From: Actinopolyspora saharensis | GTDB taxonomy: Bacteria > Actinomycetota > Actinomycetes > Mycobacteriales > Pseudonocardiaceae | NCBI RefSeq assembly: GCF_900100925.1 | Contig: NZ_FNKO01000002.1 | Coordinates: 558,001 to 622,000, forward strand | Length of the DNA: 64,000 nt | Direction: 5' to 3' | In this document: one piece after another, positions 44,935-54,397 of the stretch | Numbering within the stretch: the stretch's first letter is position 1 | Layout of the letters: each line of letters starts with the position of its first letter | Translations under genes and position numbers: made by a program | Notes under the pieces: model-generated | The model's database searches: none | What the model saw: the letters and a program-made list of their open reading frames with translations, nothing else | What the model was told of the DNA's origin: nothing

Positions 44935-45215
44935 TCCCCCCTGTCCGCCTCGAGGGCCTGCCCCACGCCGCGGCCGAAACCGCGGGTTTCGGCTTCCAGT
45001 TCGTCCAGATCGGGCGCCTGGTCCGTCCCCTCGACCTCGACGAGCATTCCGGAGGAACGTGCCCGCTGACGCACCGTCCGAAGGCTGGCCGACCCGTCCA
45101 CCACCCGCGAGAGCGCCTCGGTGACCAGCTCGTTCAGGCTACGGTTCTCGCTGCTGGCCTTCGCCTTCAGCCGCCGGTGAAGCTCGTCGTCCACCCGCGC
45201 GATCAACTGCCTCAT
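44928..45215 (-). CDS. vapB: Antitoxin of the VapBC pair (ribbon-helix-helix)
   Basis: A 95-residue antitoxin. The N-terminal RHH fold (RQLIARVDDELHRRLKAKASSENRSLNELVTEALSR) binds DNA; the C-terminal acidic segment (VEGTDQAPDLDELEAETRGFG) would wrap the toxin. ATG 45215 lies just after the paired TGATATCA boxes it probably binds. Overlaps the toxin start by 4-7 bases, ensuring co-translation. Confidence 0.88.
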   Translation of the reverse strand: MRQLIARVDDELHRRLKAKASSENRSLNELVTEALSRVVDGSASLRTVRQRARSSGMLVEVEGTDQAPDLDELEAETRGFGRGVGQALEADRGEW

Positions 45216-45222
45216 GCAACAA

Positions 45223-45250
45223 TGATATCAAACACGAATCATTGATATCA
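45223..45250. promoter_or_regulatory. Operator of the vapBC operon
   Basis: The palindrome TGATATCA occurs at 45223-45230 and at 45243-45250, spaced 20 bp (two helical turns), immediately upstream of vapB. Such pairs are typical cooperative binding sites for RHH antitoxins. The A/T richness also makes it the promoter region. Confidence 0.75.
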
Positions 45251-45395
45251 CTCCAGCGCTCCGCCCCCGGCGGTGACTTCCCACCTGCCGGACCGGCGCG
45301 GAGAGCTCCGCCCCGGTCCAACACCGGGGAAACGGCGGCTTAAGCTGCCCCTGAACAACCACCGAACAGGAAACCAGGACCGTTGGGAGGCGGGT

Positions 45396-45605
45396 TTGTA
45401 CTTCACCGACCGTGGCCTCGAAGAGCTCGAGGAACGTCGCGGCGACGAACGGGTGAGCATGGTCTGGCTGGCCGACCGGATGCGTGCCTTCGTCGACGAG
45501 AACCCCGAGTTCGAGGACTCCGTCGAGCGGTTGGCGACCTTCCTGGCCCGCGATGAGGGCGACGAGGAGAGCTCCGCGGACGAGGAGGCGGAGGTCGAGC
45601 AGTGA
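45396..45605 (+). CDS. DUF6104-like small actinobacterial protein
   Basis: A 69-residue acidic protein starting at TTG 45396 (GGGAGG 8 bases upstream): YFTDRGLEELEERRGDERVS, then MVWLADRMRAFVDENPEFED and SVERLATFLARDEGD. This pattern (YFTDRGxEELExRRG...NPEFE...VERLATxLAR) is a widespread conserved actinobacterial protein of unknown function annotated as DUF6104. A longer in-frame reading from 45273 lacks similar conservation and overlaps the vapB promoter zone. Confidence 0.75.
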   Translation: MYFTDRGLEELEERRGDERVSMVWLADRMRAFVDENPEFEDSVERLATFLARDEGDEESSADEEAEVEQ

Positions 45606-45821
45606 GCTCCGCTCCCCGGCGAGCGAGCACGTGACCACTCCCCCGCGCGCTGTGCAGTCTGACTTACCCCCCTGTGCGGAAAGTCCTGCTGGACCGGCGC
45701 CGCGGGTGGGGAGACAATCCCGTGCGGCGATCCCGATGCGCCCACCGGCGTACCGGCGGAACGGACGCGGCCACACCAGGGGTGAACAGCCCGGCCGGAT
45801 CGCCGCGGAATTGGAGGAACC

Positions 45822-46850
45822 GTGCGAGCACTGGTGAAACCGGCCGCCGCGCCGGGGCTGGAGCTCACCGAGGTCGCCGACCCGGAACCCGGGCCGCGGG
45901 ACGTGGTCCTCAAGATCCTGCGAACCGGGATCTGCGGCACCGACCTGCACATCGACGCCTGGGACGAGTGGGCGGCCGAGAACATCACCCCACCCCTGAT
46001 CGCGGGTCACGAATTCGTGGGAGAAGTGGTCGAGGTCGGCGCGGGGGTTCGCCAGGTGGCCGTGGGCGACCTGGTCAGCGGCGAGGGCCACCTGGTCTGC
46101 GGCAGGTGCCGCAACTGCCTGGCGGGCAGGAGGCACCTGTGCGCGAACACCCGGGGACTCGGGGTGCACTACGACGGCGCGTTCGCCGAGTACGCGGCCG
46201 TGCCCGAGTCGAACTGCTGGGTGCACCAGCAGGCCGTCGACCCGGACGTGGCCGCCGTCTTCGACCCGTTCGGAAACGCCGTGCACACGGCGCTGAGCTT
46301 TCCGGTCGTCGGCGAGGACGTGCTGATCACCGGCGCGGGCCCCATCGGACTGATGGCGGCGAGCGTGGCGCGGCACGCGGGCGCCCGCCACATCGTGATC
46401 ACCGACGCCAGCGAGTACCGGTTGGAGCTCGCGCGCCGGATCGGCGTGGACTTCGCCATGAACGTCTCCGAGCACGAGCCGCACGAGGTCCAGGAACGGC
46501 TCGGGATGACCGAGGGCTTCGACGTGGGCATGGAGATGTGCGGCCAGCCCTCGGCGCTGCGCGACATGATCTCCAACATGGCCCACGGCGGGCACATAGC
46601 CATGCTCGGCCTGCCTGCCGAGGGCTTCGCCATCGACTGGAGCTCCGTCGTGCTCAAGATGCTCACCCTCAAGGGCGTCTACGGCAGGGAGATGTTCGAG
46701 ACCTGGTACTCGATGTCGGTGCTGCTGGAGTCGGGTCTGGACCTGAGCCCCGTGATCACCCACCGCTTCGGCCGCACCGAGCATCGGAAGGCCTTCGACA
46801 CCGCACGCGGAGGCCGGTGCGGCAAGGTCATCCTGGACTGGACGGTGTAG
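45822..46850 (+). CDS. tdh: L-threonine 3-dehydrogenase
   Basis: A 342-residue zinc alcohol dehydrogenase oxidising L-threonine to 2-amino-3-ketobutyrate with NAD. The catalytic zinc ligands Cys38, His63 and Glu64 and the structural zinc cysteines 93, 96, 99 and 107 match the E. coli enzyme numbering exactly. The Rossmann motif [16 protein letters not shown] lies near residue 168. The start is GTG 45822 with TTGGAGGA upstream. The next gene, kbl, splits the product, so the pair makes glycine and acetyl-CoA. That glycine can feed the riboswitch-controlled gcvH/sdaA genes. Confidence 0.97.
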   Translation: MRALVKPAAAPGLELTEVADPEPGPRDVVLKILRTGICGTDLHIDAWDEWAAENITPPLIAGHEFVGEVVEVGAGVRQVAVGDLVSGEGHLVCGRCRNCLAGRRHLCANTRGLGVHYDGAFAEYAAVPESNCWVHQQAVDPDVAAVFDPFGNAVHTALSFPVVGEDVLITGAGPIGLMAASVARHAGARHIVITDASEYRLELARRIGVDFAMNVSEHEPHEVQERLGMTEGFDVGMEMCGQPSALRDMISNMAHGGHIAMLGLPAEGFAIDWSSVVLKMLTLKGVYGREMFETWYSMSVLLESGLDLSPVITHRFGRTEHRKAFDTARGGRCGKVILDWTV

Positions 46851-47010
46851 CAGCAGGACTTCCGCGGGCCGGAACGGCGGAAGCGGCGAGCCCCACGAGC
46901 GGATTCGGCGCGTGAGTCGGACGCGTCGCGAGGCGTCGACGCACGCGGCGGCCACCCGACCAGGCGAGCAAAGCTCCACCACGAGTTGCAAACGGCGAAA
47001 GGAAACCCCC

Positions 47011-48213
47011 ATGCTCGGCAAAGTCGCCGAAGACCTGCGCGGCAGGCTGGACGAGATCCGCTCGGCGGGCCTGTACAAGCACGAGCGCGTCCTGGACACC
47101 CCGCAGCGGGCACGGGTCGCGGTCAGCTCGGACGGCTCCGAGGAGGAAGTGCTCAACCTCTGCGCCAACAACTACCTGGGGCTGGCCGACAACCCCGAGC
47201 TGGTCGAGGCCGCCAAGCGGGCGCTGGACCAGTGGGGGCTCGGAATGGCCTCCGTGCGGTTCATCTGCGGAACCCAGGCACCGCACAAGGAGCTGGAACG
47301 GCGGCTGGCCGAGTTCCTCGGCACCGGGGACACGATCCTGTACAGCTCGTGCTTCGACGCGAACACCGGCCTGTTCGAGAGCCTGCTCGACGAGCAGGAC
47401 GTGATCATCTCCGACGAGCTCAACCACGCGAGCATCATCGACGGCGTCCGGCTGTGCAAGGCCCGCCGCGCGCGCTACGGCAACCGCGACATGGCCGAGC
47501 TGGAGCGCAAGCTGATCGAGCACGCCGACGCCAGGCACCGGCTGATCGTCACCGACGGCGTGTTCTCCATGGACGGCTACCTGGCCCCGCTGGACGAGAT
47601 CTGCGAACTGGCCGAGCGACACGACGCGATGGTCATGGTCGACGACTCGCACGCGGTCGGCTTCCTCGGCTCCACCGGAGCGGGCACCCCTGAGCTGTTC
47701 GGGGTCACCGACCGGGTGGACATCGTCACCGGAACCCTGGGCAAGGCCCTGGGCGGCGCCAGCGGCGGCTACGTCGCGGCCTGGCCGGAGATCGTGGAGC
47801 TGCTGCGCCAGCGCTCCCGCCCCTACCTGTTCTCCAACTCGCTGGCTCCCCCGATCGTCGCCTCGGCGCTGGCCGCGCTGGACCTCATCGCGAGCCGCCC
47901 GGAGCTGCGCGAGCAGCTGCGCTCCAACAGCGAGCTCTTCCGCTCCCGAATGACCGAGGCGGGATTCGACCTGCTGCCCGGGCAGCACCCGATCATCCCG
48001 GTGATGATCGGCGACGCGGCCGAAGCCGCGCGCATGGCCGAGCTGCTCCTGGAGGAAGGGGTCTACGTCATCGGGTTCTCCTACCCGGTGGTTCCCCACG
48101 GCAAGGCCCGCATCCGCACTCAGATGTCGGCCGCGCTCGACTCCTCCGACGTCGAGAACGCGGTGGCCGCGTTCGTCAGGGCCCGCGAAAAAGCAGGTAA
48201 GCTGGCCCAATGA
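47011..48213 (+). CDS. kbl: Glycine C-acetyltransferase (2-amino-3-ketobutyrate CoA ligase)
   Basis: A 400-residue PLP enzyme of the alpha-oxoamine synthase family. It converts 2-amino-3-ketobutyrate and CoA to glycine and acetyl-CoA. Recognised by [20 protein letters not shown] near residue 50, [15 protein letters not shown] near 83, [18 protein letters not shown] near 210 and the PLP lysine in [15 protein letters not shown] near 244. ATG 47011 has AAAGGAAA upstream; the longer frame is non-coding. Its stop overlaps the LysR start (ATGA). Confidence 0.96.
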   Translation: MLGKVAEDLRGRLDEIRSAGLYKHERVLDTPQRARVAVSSDGSEEEVLNLCANNYLGLADNPELVEAAKRALDQWGLGMASVRFICGTQAPHKELERRLAEFLGTGDTILYSSCFDANTGLFESLLDEQDVIISDELNHASIIDGVRLCKARRARYGNRDMAELERKLIEHADARHRLIVTDGVFSMDGYLAPLDEICELAERHDAMVMVDDSHAVGFLGSTGAGTPELFGVTDRVDIVTGTLGKALGGASGGYVAAWPEIVELLRQRSRPYLFSNSLAPPIVASALAALDLIASRPELREQLRSNSELFRSRMTEAGFDLLPGQHPIIPVMIGDAAEAARMAELLLEEGVYVIGFSYPVVPHGKARIRTQMSAALDSSDVENAVAAFVRAREKAGKLAQ

Positions 48214-49109
48214 TTGACCCGCGTCGACTGGCCGTGCTGCGCGCGCTGGCCGAGCACGGCACGGTGCGCGCGGCGGCCGAGACGCTCTTCCTCACCCCCT
48301 CGGCCGTCTCACAGCAGTTGACCTCCCTGGAGCACGAGGCAGGCGAGGAGCTGCTCGTCCGCAGCGGGCGCCGCGTCCGCCTGACTGCGGCGGGCGAGCT
48401 CCTGGCCGAGCACGCCAAGAACGTGCTGGCCGAGCTGGAACGCGCCGAAGCCAGCATGGCCGCCTGCGCCGCGGGCACCGTGGGACGTGTCGAGGTAGCC
48501 TCCTTCGCCTCCGCGATAACGCGGGTGCTGGCTCCCGCCATCACCACGCTGCGCGGATCGGCCCCCGGGATCACCGTGCTGGTCCGCGACGCGGAGGCCC
48601 ACAACAGCCTGCTGATGCTGCTGTCCGGCGAGACCGACATCGCGGTATCCATGGAGTACAGCGCGACCGCCCGCGGCGAGGAGCCCCGCCTGACCCGCTA
48701 TCCGCTCTACACCGAACCCTTCGACGCGGTGCTGCCGCCCCGGCACCCGCTGTGCTCCCACGAGACGGTCGGGGTCGAGGAGCTGAGCGCCGAGGACTGG
48801 ATCGTCCCGCTGCCGGACAACCCCTGCCGCGAGGTCGTCCAGAGCCGGTGCGCCGACGCCGGGTTCGCCCCGAACATCACGCACACCTCGGACGACTTCC
48901 ACGCGGTCGTCGCGCTGGTCGCCGCCGGAACCGGCGTGGCGCTCGTGCCGCGCGGGGCAGTTCCCGCCGAGCACGGCGCTCAGGTCCGCCCGTTGAGTGA
49001 CCGGGCGCCCACCAGGAGGGTGTTCGCAGCGGTCCGGCACGGTCGTGAGCAGCACCCGCTGCTGCGGAGCGTGCTGGACGCGCTGCTCGAGAACGCACAA
49101 CCGATCTGA
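48210..49109 (+). CDS. LysR-family transcriptional regulator
   Basis: A 299-residue LysR-type protein. The HTH occupies residues 1-60 ([37 protein letters not shown]). A periplasmic-binding-protein-like effector domain follows. ATG 48210 overlaps the kbl stop, so it is co-transcribed with tdh-kbl rather than divergent, an unusual but known arrangement. It probably controls threonine catabolism or a target elsewhere. Confidence 0.9.
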   Translation: MIDPRRLAVLRALAEHGTVRAAAETLFLTPSAVSQQLTSLEHEAGEELLVRSGRRVRLTAAGELLAEHAKNVLAELERAEASMAACAAGTVGRVEVASFASAITRVLAPAITTLRGSAPGITVLVRDAEAHNSLLMLLSGETDIAVSMEYSATARGEEPRLTRYPLYTEPFDAVLPPRHPLCSHETVGVEELSAEDWIVPLPDNPCREVVQSRCADAGFAPNITHTSDDFHAVVALVAAGTGVALVPRGAVPAEHGAQVRPLSDRAPTRRVFAAVRHGREQHPLLRSVLDALLENAQPI

Positions 49110-49248
49110 ACGGCCCGCACCACCTCCCGCGTCCGGCACCGGGAGACCGCGGAGTCGACCACGCTCGCGAACTCGCGGAGCCCCCGCTTACGTTCGACCA
49201 GCGAAAACCGGCAACACGAAGCACCACCGCAGAGAGGCGGGAGCGAAC

Positions 49249-49716
49249 ATGGCACAGGACGACGCCGAGCAGCCGAGCGGCACCTCCGAGACGCGGAACG
49301 GCCCGCTGGAGCAGCACGACGGGGACGACCGGGGCGGCAGGACGAGCATCGCGGACTCGGTCGTGCAGAAGATCGCGGCGATCGCCGCGCGCGAGGTATC
49401 CGGGGTGCACGCGCTGGGCAGCGGGGTTTCCAGGGCGTTCGGCGCGCTGCGGGAACGGGTCTCCGGCGGCAGCGGCACCTCCACCTCGTCCGGGGTCCGG
49501 GTCGAGGTGGGCGAGAAGCAGGCCGCCGTGGACCTGGACGTGGTCGTCGAGTACGGGGTGTCCATCGTGGAACTCACCCGGGCGGTGCGGCGGAACGTGC
49601 TGAGCTCCGTCGAGCGCATGACCGGTCTGGATGTCATCGAGGTCAACATCGCCGTCAACGACATCCGGCTGCCCTCCGAGGAGAGCGAGGCGAACGAGTC
49701 GTCCCGGGTGGAGTGA
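49249..49716 (+). CDS. Asp23/Gls24 family envelope stress-related protein
   Basis: A 155-residue protein. After a polar, probably disordered N-terminus of about 35 residues comes the Asp23 domain: ADSVVQKIAAIAAREVSGVHALG, then VRVEVGEKQAAVDLDVVVEYGVSIVELTRAVRRNV and GLDVIEVNIAVNDIRLP. The family is membrane-associated in Gram-positive bacteria (Asp23, AmaP) and linked to alkaline or envelope stress. ATG 49249 follows GGCGGGAGC. No partner gene of the AmaP type is adjacent. Confidence 0.85.
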   Translation: MAQDDAEQPSGTSETRNGPLEQHDGDDRGGRTSIADSVVQKIAAIAAREVSGVHALGSGVSRAFGALRERVSGGSGTSTSSGVRVEVGEKQAAVDLDVVVEYGVSIVELTRAVRRNVLSSVERMTGLDVIEVNIAVNDIRLPSEESEANESSRVE

Positions 49717-49891
49717 GGCCCCCGCGGGACGAGCCGACTCGGTGCCTCGCCACTCGGCGGGGCACCTGGAGGGCTGCCCGTCCGGAACACGCACACCGGG
49801 CCACGAACAGGACGCGATTCCGGTCCGACACGTGCGTTCCCCGGGCCGGCGGTGGTGGGATCGGCGAAAATCCCCGGGAAAGTGAGCGACG

Positions 49892-51355
49892 ATGGCACCG
49901 TCCGAACACCAGCTGATCATCGGAGGCGGCACCCGCCCCGCCGCGCACGGGCGCACGACCGCGGACACCTCGCCCCACACCGGTGAGGTCTTCGCCGAGG
50001 TCGCCGCGGCTTCCGTCGAGGACGTGACCGCGGCGGTCGACGCGGCCGCCGCCGCGTTCGGCCAGTGGTCGCGCACCGGAGCGCTGCGGCGCAGGGAGAT
50101 CCTGCTGCGGGCGGCGGATCTGCTGGGCGAGCACACCGAACAGCTCGTCGAGCTGATGGCAGGCGAAGTCGGCGGTACCCGCCCGTGGGCGGCGTTCAAC
50201 GTGGAGCTGGCCGCGAACATCCTGCGGGAGGCCGCCGCCTCCACCACCGGCCCGCGCGGCGAGGTGCTGACCTCCTCCGACCCCGACGAGTGGAGTTTCG
50301 CGCTGCGGCAGCCCGCCGGGGTGGTCGCGGCGTTCGCGCCGTGGAACGCCCCGCTGATCCTCGGAACGCGCTCGTTCGCCACCGCGCTGGCCATGGGCAA
50401 CACGGTGGTGCTCAAGCCGAGCGAGCAGGCTCCGCTGACGGCGGGGCTCCGGTTGGCCGAGATCCTGCGGGAGGCCGGGCTGCCGGACGGCGTGCTCAAC
50501 GTGATCACCAACGACGGCGCGGACGGCGCCGAGATCGGCAACGCGCTCATCGCCGACCGCAGGGTCCGGCGGGTCAACTTCACCGGATCCACCGAGGTCG
50601 GGCGTTCCATCGGGATCGAGGCCGCCCGCCACCTCAAACCCGCGGTGCTGGAACTCGGCGGCAAGAACTCGGTGCTGGTGCTCGACGACGCGGACCTGGA
50701 CTACGCGGTGGACGCGGTCGCCTTCGGCGCGTTCATGAACGCGGGCCAGATCTGCATGTCCGCCGACCGGGTGCTGGTTCCCGAGGCGATGCGCGCCGAG
50801 TTCACCGAGCGACTGGGCAAGAAGGTCGCCGGACTCCCCTTCGGCGATCCCAGCGACCCGGACACCGTGCTCGGCCCGGTGATCGACGAGGCGGCCGCGC
50901 GGCGGATCTCCGCGCTGGTCGACGACGCCCTGGAACGGGGTGCCGTGGCGCACTGCGGCGGGCAGCCACCGGAAGGGGCGTTCTACCGGCCGACGGTGCT
51001 CAGCGACGTCACCCCGGAGCAGCGGATTCACTCGGAGGAGATCTTCGGCCCGGTCACCACGGTGCTCGGCTACGAGTCCGTGGAGGAGGCGATCGAGGTC
51101 GTCAACGACACGCCGTACGGGCTGACCGGCGGGGTGATCACCGCCGACACCCGAAAGGGCTGGGAGATCGCACGACGAGTCGAGACCGGGATCTTCCACA
51201 TCAACGACCAGTCGGTGGGCGACCAGCCCCAGGCCCCCTTCGGCGGCATCAAGGACTCCGGGTTCGGTCACTTCGGCGGGCGCAGCGGTGTCGAGGCCTT
51301 CACCGACACCAGGTGGGTTACCTTTCGGGAGCAGCAGGCGCACTACCCGTTCTAG
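49892..51355 (+). CDS. Aldehyde dehydrogenase (benzaldehyde/vanillin dehydrogenase-like)
   Basis: A 487-residue NAD(P)-dependent aldehyde dehydrogenase. The oxidative fold shows VVAAFAPWNAPLILGTRSFATALAMGN near residue 145, the cofactor turn FTGSTEVG near 230, catalytic Glu in LELGGKNS near 254 and catalytic Cys288 in NAGQICMSADRVLV. The C-terminus PQAPFGGIKDSGFGHFGG is typical. The GQICMS form of the Cys motif is common among aromatic aldehyde dehydrogenases (vanillin/benzaldehyde), but substrate is not proven. It is followed by a structured repeat and stands as a single transcription unit. Confidence 0.9.
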   Translation: MAPSEHQLIIGGGTRPAAHGRTTADTSPHTGEVFAEVAAASVEDVTAAVDAAAAAFGQWSRTGALRRREILLRAADLLGEHTEQLVELMAGEVGGTRPWAAFNVELAANILREAAASTTGPRGEVLTSSDPDEWSFALRQPAGVVAAFAPWNAPLILGTRSFATALAMGNTVVLKPSEQAPLTAGLRLAEILREAGLPDGVLNVITNDGADGAEIGNALIADRRVRRVNFTGSTEVGRSIGIEAARHLKPAVLELGGKNSVLVLDDADLDYAVDAVAFGAFMNAGQICMSADRVLVPEAMRAEFTERLGKKVAGLPFGDPSDPDTVLGPVIDEAAARRISALVDDALERGAVAHCGGQPPEGAFYRPTVLSDVTPEQRIHSEEIFGPVTTVLGYESVEEAIEVVNDTPYGLTGGVITADTRKGWEIARRVETGIFHINDQSVGDQPQAPFGGIKDSGFGHFGGRSGVEAFTDTRWVTFREQQAHYPF

Positions 51356-51383
51356 CAGGAAATTCGTTGCCTCGAGTTGCGTG

Positions 51384-51786
51384 ACTGGTCAGTTAGCCGG
51401 CACGTGAGTCGGCGCCTTGCTGTGTTGGGCCGCTCTTGAGTAGCGACCTACGCGGCGAGCGGCCCGGCCGTGCAATGCATCCGACTCACGCACCGGAGCT
51501 TCTCCTCCTGCTCAGGCTCAGAGCGCCTGCATTGGAGCGACAGGCTTCTCGGGGACTCGCTCTGCGTGGCGGTGCCGGTGGTGGAACCTCGGTCGGCGCC
51601 CGGCTGCGGGTGCCCCGACATCGGGTAGCGACCTACACAACGTCGGGGCCTTCCTCGCCGGGCACTCGACTGAGAACCCGCGGTCTGTCGGGTTGCGCAG
51701 GCTCAAAGCACTTACCTTCGACGGCTCCCGCTGCGTAGCTGTGCTGGTAGCGGAATCTCAGTCGGGGTCTCGCTGCGGCGGTCCCG
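51384..51786 (+). repeat. Dispersed structured intergenic element, copy B
   Basis: Plus-strand copy filling the gap between the aldehyde dehydrogenase and hutI. Core 51588-51674 has stems CTCGGTCG/CGACTGAG (one G-U), GCCCGGC/GCCGGGC and GCCCCGAC/GTCGGGGC. Stem bases differ from the other copies but pairing is kept. A partial further unit (GGAATCTCAGTCGGGGTCTC) starts near 51752, so the locus seems to hold nested or truncated copies. Confidence 0.75.
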
Positions 51787-51794
51787 CCTGCGCT

Positions 51795-52958
51795 TCAGCG
51801 CACCGGCCTTCCGGCCCGCCACACCCGGTGGGTCAGCGGCACCCCGGGCCGGTAGGCCAACCACGCCGCGCTGGGCGCGTCGAGCGCCTGCACGTCCGCC
51901 CTGGCACCGGGGCGCAGCACGCCCACGGCCCCGTCCCCGCCGTCCCTGCCCAGCGCGGCTGCACCGCCGCGCGTCGCCGCGCGGACCGCCTCGTCCACGG
52001 TCATCCGCAGCTGCAGCACGGCCGTGGTCACGCAGAACGCCATGGACGAGGTGTAGGACGACCCCGGGTTGCAGTTGCTGGCCAACGCCACGGTCGCCCC
52101 CGCGTCCAGCAGCTCCCGCGCGGGCGGCAGCGGCTGGCGCGTGGACAGATCGCAGGCGGGCAGCAGGGTCGCCACGGTGTCCGAATCGGCGAGCGCGGCG
52201 ATGTCGGCCGCGCCGAGGTGGGTGCAGTGGTCCACGCTGGCCGCCCCCAGCTCGACAGCCAGCTCCACCCCCGGCCCCCGCTCGAGCTGGTTGCCGTGCA
52301 CCCGCAGCCCGAGCCCCCGCTCGCGCGCGGCCAGCAGCACCCGCCGGGACTGCTCCGCGTCGAAAGCCCCGCGTTCGCAGAACACGTCACACCAGGACAC
52401 GTGCGGGGTCACGGCGTCGAGCATCGGCCCGCGAACCGTGTCCAGGTAGTCCTCGGCCGCGCGCTCCGGTGGGACCAGGTGAGCCCCCAGGCAGGTCACC
52501 TCGTCGACCTCGGTCGCGGCGATGCGGGCCGCGCGGAGCTCGTCCTCGACGGTCAGCCCGTAACCGGTCTTGGTCTCCACGCAGGTGGTCCCCTGCGCGA
52601 CCGCCTCGGCCAGGTGCGCGCGGAGGTTGGCCGCGAGTTCCGCGTCGGTGGCTGCCCGGGTGGCGCGCACGGTCTCGGCTATGCCCCCGGCCGTGTAAGG
52701 CCGCCCGGCCATGCGCGCCGTGAACTCGGCCGTCCGGTCCCCCGCGAACACCAGGTGGGTGTGGCTGTCCACCCACCCCGGCAGCACGGCCCGTCCCTCC
52801 AGGTCGACCCGGTGGTCGGCGGCCGGGGCGTCCCGCGCCGGGCCGACCCAGCTGATGCGCTGCCCCTCGAACACCAGCGCCGCCTCGGCAAGCTTGCCGA
52901 GCTCCTCGTCGTTGGTGGTGAGCTCGGAAATCCCGGTGATAATAGTGGCTGTTGGCAC
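51795..52958 (-). CDS. hutI: Imidazolonepropionase
   Basis: A 387-residue amidohydrolase-fold enzyme of histidine degradation, hydrolysing imidazolone propionate to N-formimidoyl-L-glutamate. The metal site HTH appears in LPGWVDSHTHLVFAGDR near residue 62. Further hallmarks are TTCVETKTGYGL near 133, LRVHGNQLERGPG near 225 and ASNCNPGSSYT near 305. The start GTG 52958 lies 9 bases after GGAG. It is the last gene of the hut operon, 86 bp after hutF. Confidence 0.95.
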   Translation of the reverse strand: MPTATIITGISELTTNDEELGKLAEAALVFEGQRISWVGPARDAPAADHRVDLEGRAVLPGWVDSHTHLVFAGDRTAEFTARMAGRPYTAGGIAETVRATRAATDAELAANLRAHLAEAVAQGTTCVETKTGYGLTVEDELRAARIAATEVDEVTCLGAHLVPPERAAEDYLDTVRGPMLDAVTPHVSWCDVFCERGAFDAEQSRRVLLAARERGLGLRVHGNQLERGPGVELAVELGAASVDHCTHLGAADIAALADSDTVATLLPACDLSTRQPLPPARELLDAGATVALASNCNPGSSYTSSMAFCVTTAVLQLRMTVDEAVRAATRGGAAALGRDGGDGAVGVLRPGARADVQALDAPSAAWLAYRPGVPLTHRVWRAGRPVR

Positions 52959-53044
52959 CGCTGCCCGCTCCGTCCTTTCCCACCACTGCTGAACGTTTCG
53001 CGCGAAACCGTCACTCCGGAACCGCTCCGGAACGTCGTTCGTGC

Positions 53045-54397
53045 TCACGGCGCTTCGAGCAGCTCCCCGATGCTCCTGCTCAGCTCGCCCGCAGCATCGG
53101 ACACCCGGAGGTGCGCACCGTCCCGCACCACGGGGACGCCGTCCACCACGACCTCCCGCATGTCCGCCGAACCGGCGACCAGCACCGCCGAGGCCAGCGG
53201 CACTCCGGAGAACCGCACGCTGTCCAGGGACAGAGTGACCAGGTCCGCCCGCCCCCCGAGCTCGATGTGCCCCGCGTCCGGCCAGCCGAGCGCGCGGTGT
53301 CCGGCCGAGGTCGCCATGGAGGTCAACTCCCCGGTGGAGAAGTGCCCCCGCACCTCGCTGCGCAGCCGCATACCGGACTCCACCCCCCTGGCCTCCGCGA
53401 ACGGGTCGATCACCGAGTGGCCGTCGCTGCCCAGCGAGAGCGCGCACCCTGCCACCGCCAGCTCGTCGGCGGGCCCGATCCCGTCGGCCAGGTCGGACTC
53501 CGTGGTCGGGCACAGGCACACCCCGGTGCCGCTGCGGCCCAGCCGCGCAACGTCACCGGGGGCAGGGTGCGTGGCGTGCACGGCCGTGGTCCCCGCGCGC
53601 AGCAGCCCCTCCTCGTCGAGCAGCTGCGTCGGGGTGCGCCCCGTGACGGCCAGGCAGGCGTCGTTCTCGGCGCGCTGCTCGGACAGGTGCAGGTGCAGCG
53701 GCACCCCACGCGTGTGGGCGAAGTCCCGCACGGTCGGCATCGCCGCGCGCGGCACCGCGCGCACCGAGTGCAGCGCCGTCCCGAGGAGCACCCCCTCGCG
53801 GTCGGGTTCGAAGTCCTTCACCCGCTCGGCCCAGGACTCGACCGTCCTGTCGGAGAACCTCTCCTGCACCCCCTCGACCGGAGGGCCGAAACCGCTGCTC
53901 AGGTAGCAGGTGTCCAGCAGGGTGAGCCGAATCCCCGCCTCGGAGGCCGCCCGCACCAGCGCGGCCGACATCGCGTTGGGGTCGTCGTAGGACGCCCCGC
54001 CGGGAGCGTGGTGCAGGTAGTGGAACTCGCCGACCGCGGTGATCCCGGCCAGCACCATCTCCGCGTACACCCCGCGGGCCAGCCGGTAGTAGCTGTCCGG
54101 GTCCAACCGCTCGGCGACGCGGTACATCCGGTCGCGCCAGGTCCAGAAGGTCCCCCGCTGGTCGGCGGTGCGTCCCCGCAGCGCCCGGTGGAAGGCGTGC
54201 GAGTGCGCATTGGACAAGCCGGGCAGCGTCAGCCCGTTCAGCCGCCGCGCCCCCGGCGGACACGCCCCCGCGTCCGCCGTGACCCCGGTGATCCGTCCGC
54301 CGTCGGTCTCGACCAGCACGTTCGCCGCGGGGCCGCCCGCGAGCCAGGCCCATTCGCACCAGTAGGTCATCGGTTCCGACTGCCCCTTCCCGGTCAT
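53045..54397 (-). CDS. hutF: Formimidoylglutamate deiminase
   Basis: A 450-residue amidohydrolase that converts N-formimidoyl-L-glutamate to N-formyl-L-glutamate and ammonia. Metal-binding motifs are seen: LPGLSNAHSHAFHRALRG near residue 60, PLHLHLSEQRAEN near 230, TAVHATHPAPGD near 265 and LSLGSDGHSVIDPFAE near 315. ATG 54397 overlaps the upstream M20 gene (ATGA); a second ATG nine codons later is possible. Its presence tells that histidine is degraded by the two-step formylglutamate route. Confidence 0.94.
   Translation of the reverse strand: MTGKGQSEPMTYWCEWAWLAGGPAANVLVETDGGRITGVTADAGACPPGARRLNGLTLPGLSNAHSHAFHRALRGRTADQRGTFWTWRDRMYRVAERLDPDSYYRLARGVYAEMVLAGITAVGEFHYLHHAPGGASYDDPNAMSAALVRAASEAGIRLTLLDTCYLSSGFGPPVEGVQERFSDRTVESWAERVKDFEPDREGVLLGTALHSVRAVPRAAMPTVRDFAHTRGVPLHLHLSEQRAENDACLAVTGRTPTQLLDEEGLLRAGTTAVHATHPAPGDVARLGRSGTGVCLCPTTESDLADGIGPADELAVAGCALSLGSDGHSVIDPFAEARGVESGMRLRSEVRGHFSTGELTSMATSAGHRALGWPDAGHIELGGRADLVTLSLDSVRFSGVPLASAVLVAGSADMREVVVDGVPVVRDGAHLRVSDAAGELSRSIGELLEAP

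Noticed and set aside
51384..51786. Remnant of an insertion sequence
   Set aside because: No transposase fragment, no terminal inverted repeats with target duplication; the shared sequence with 34.9 and 44.2 kb is better explained by a structured repeat.
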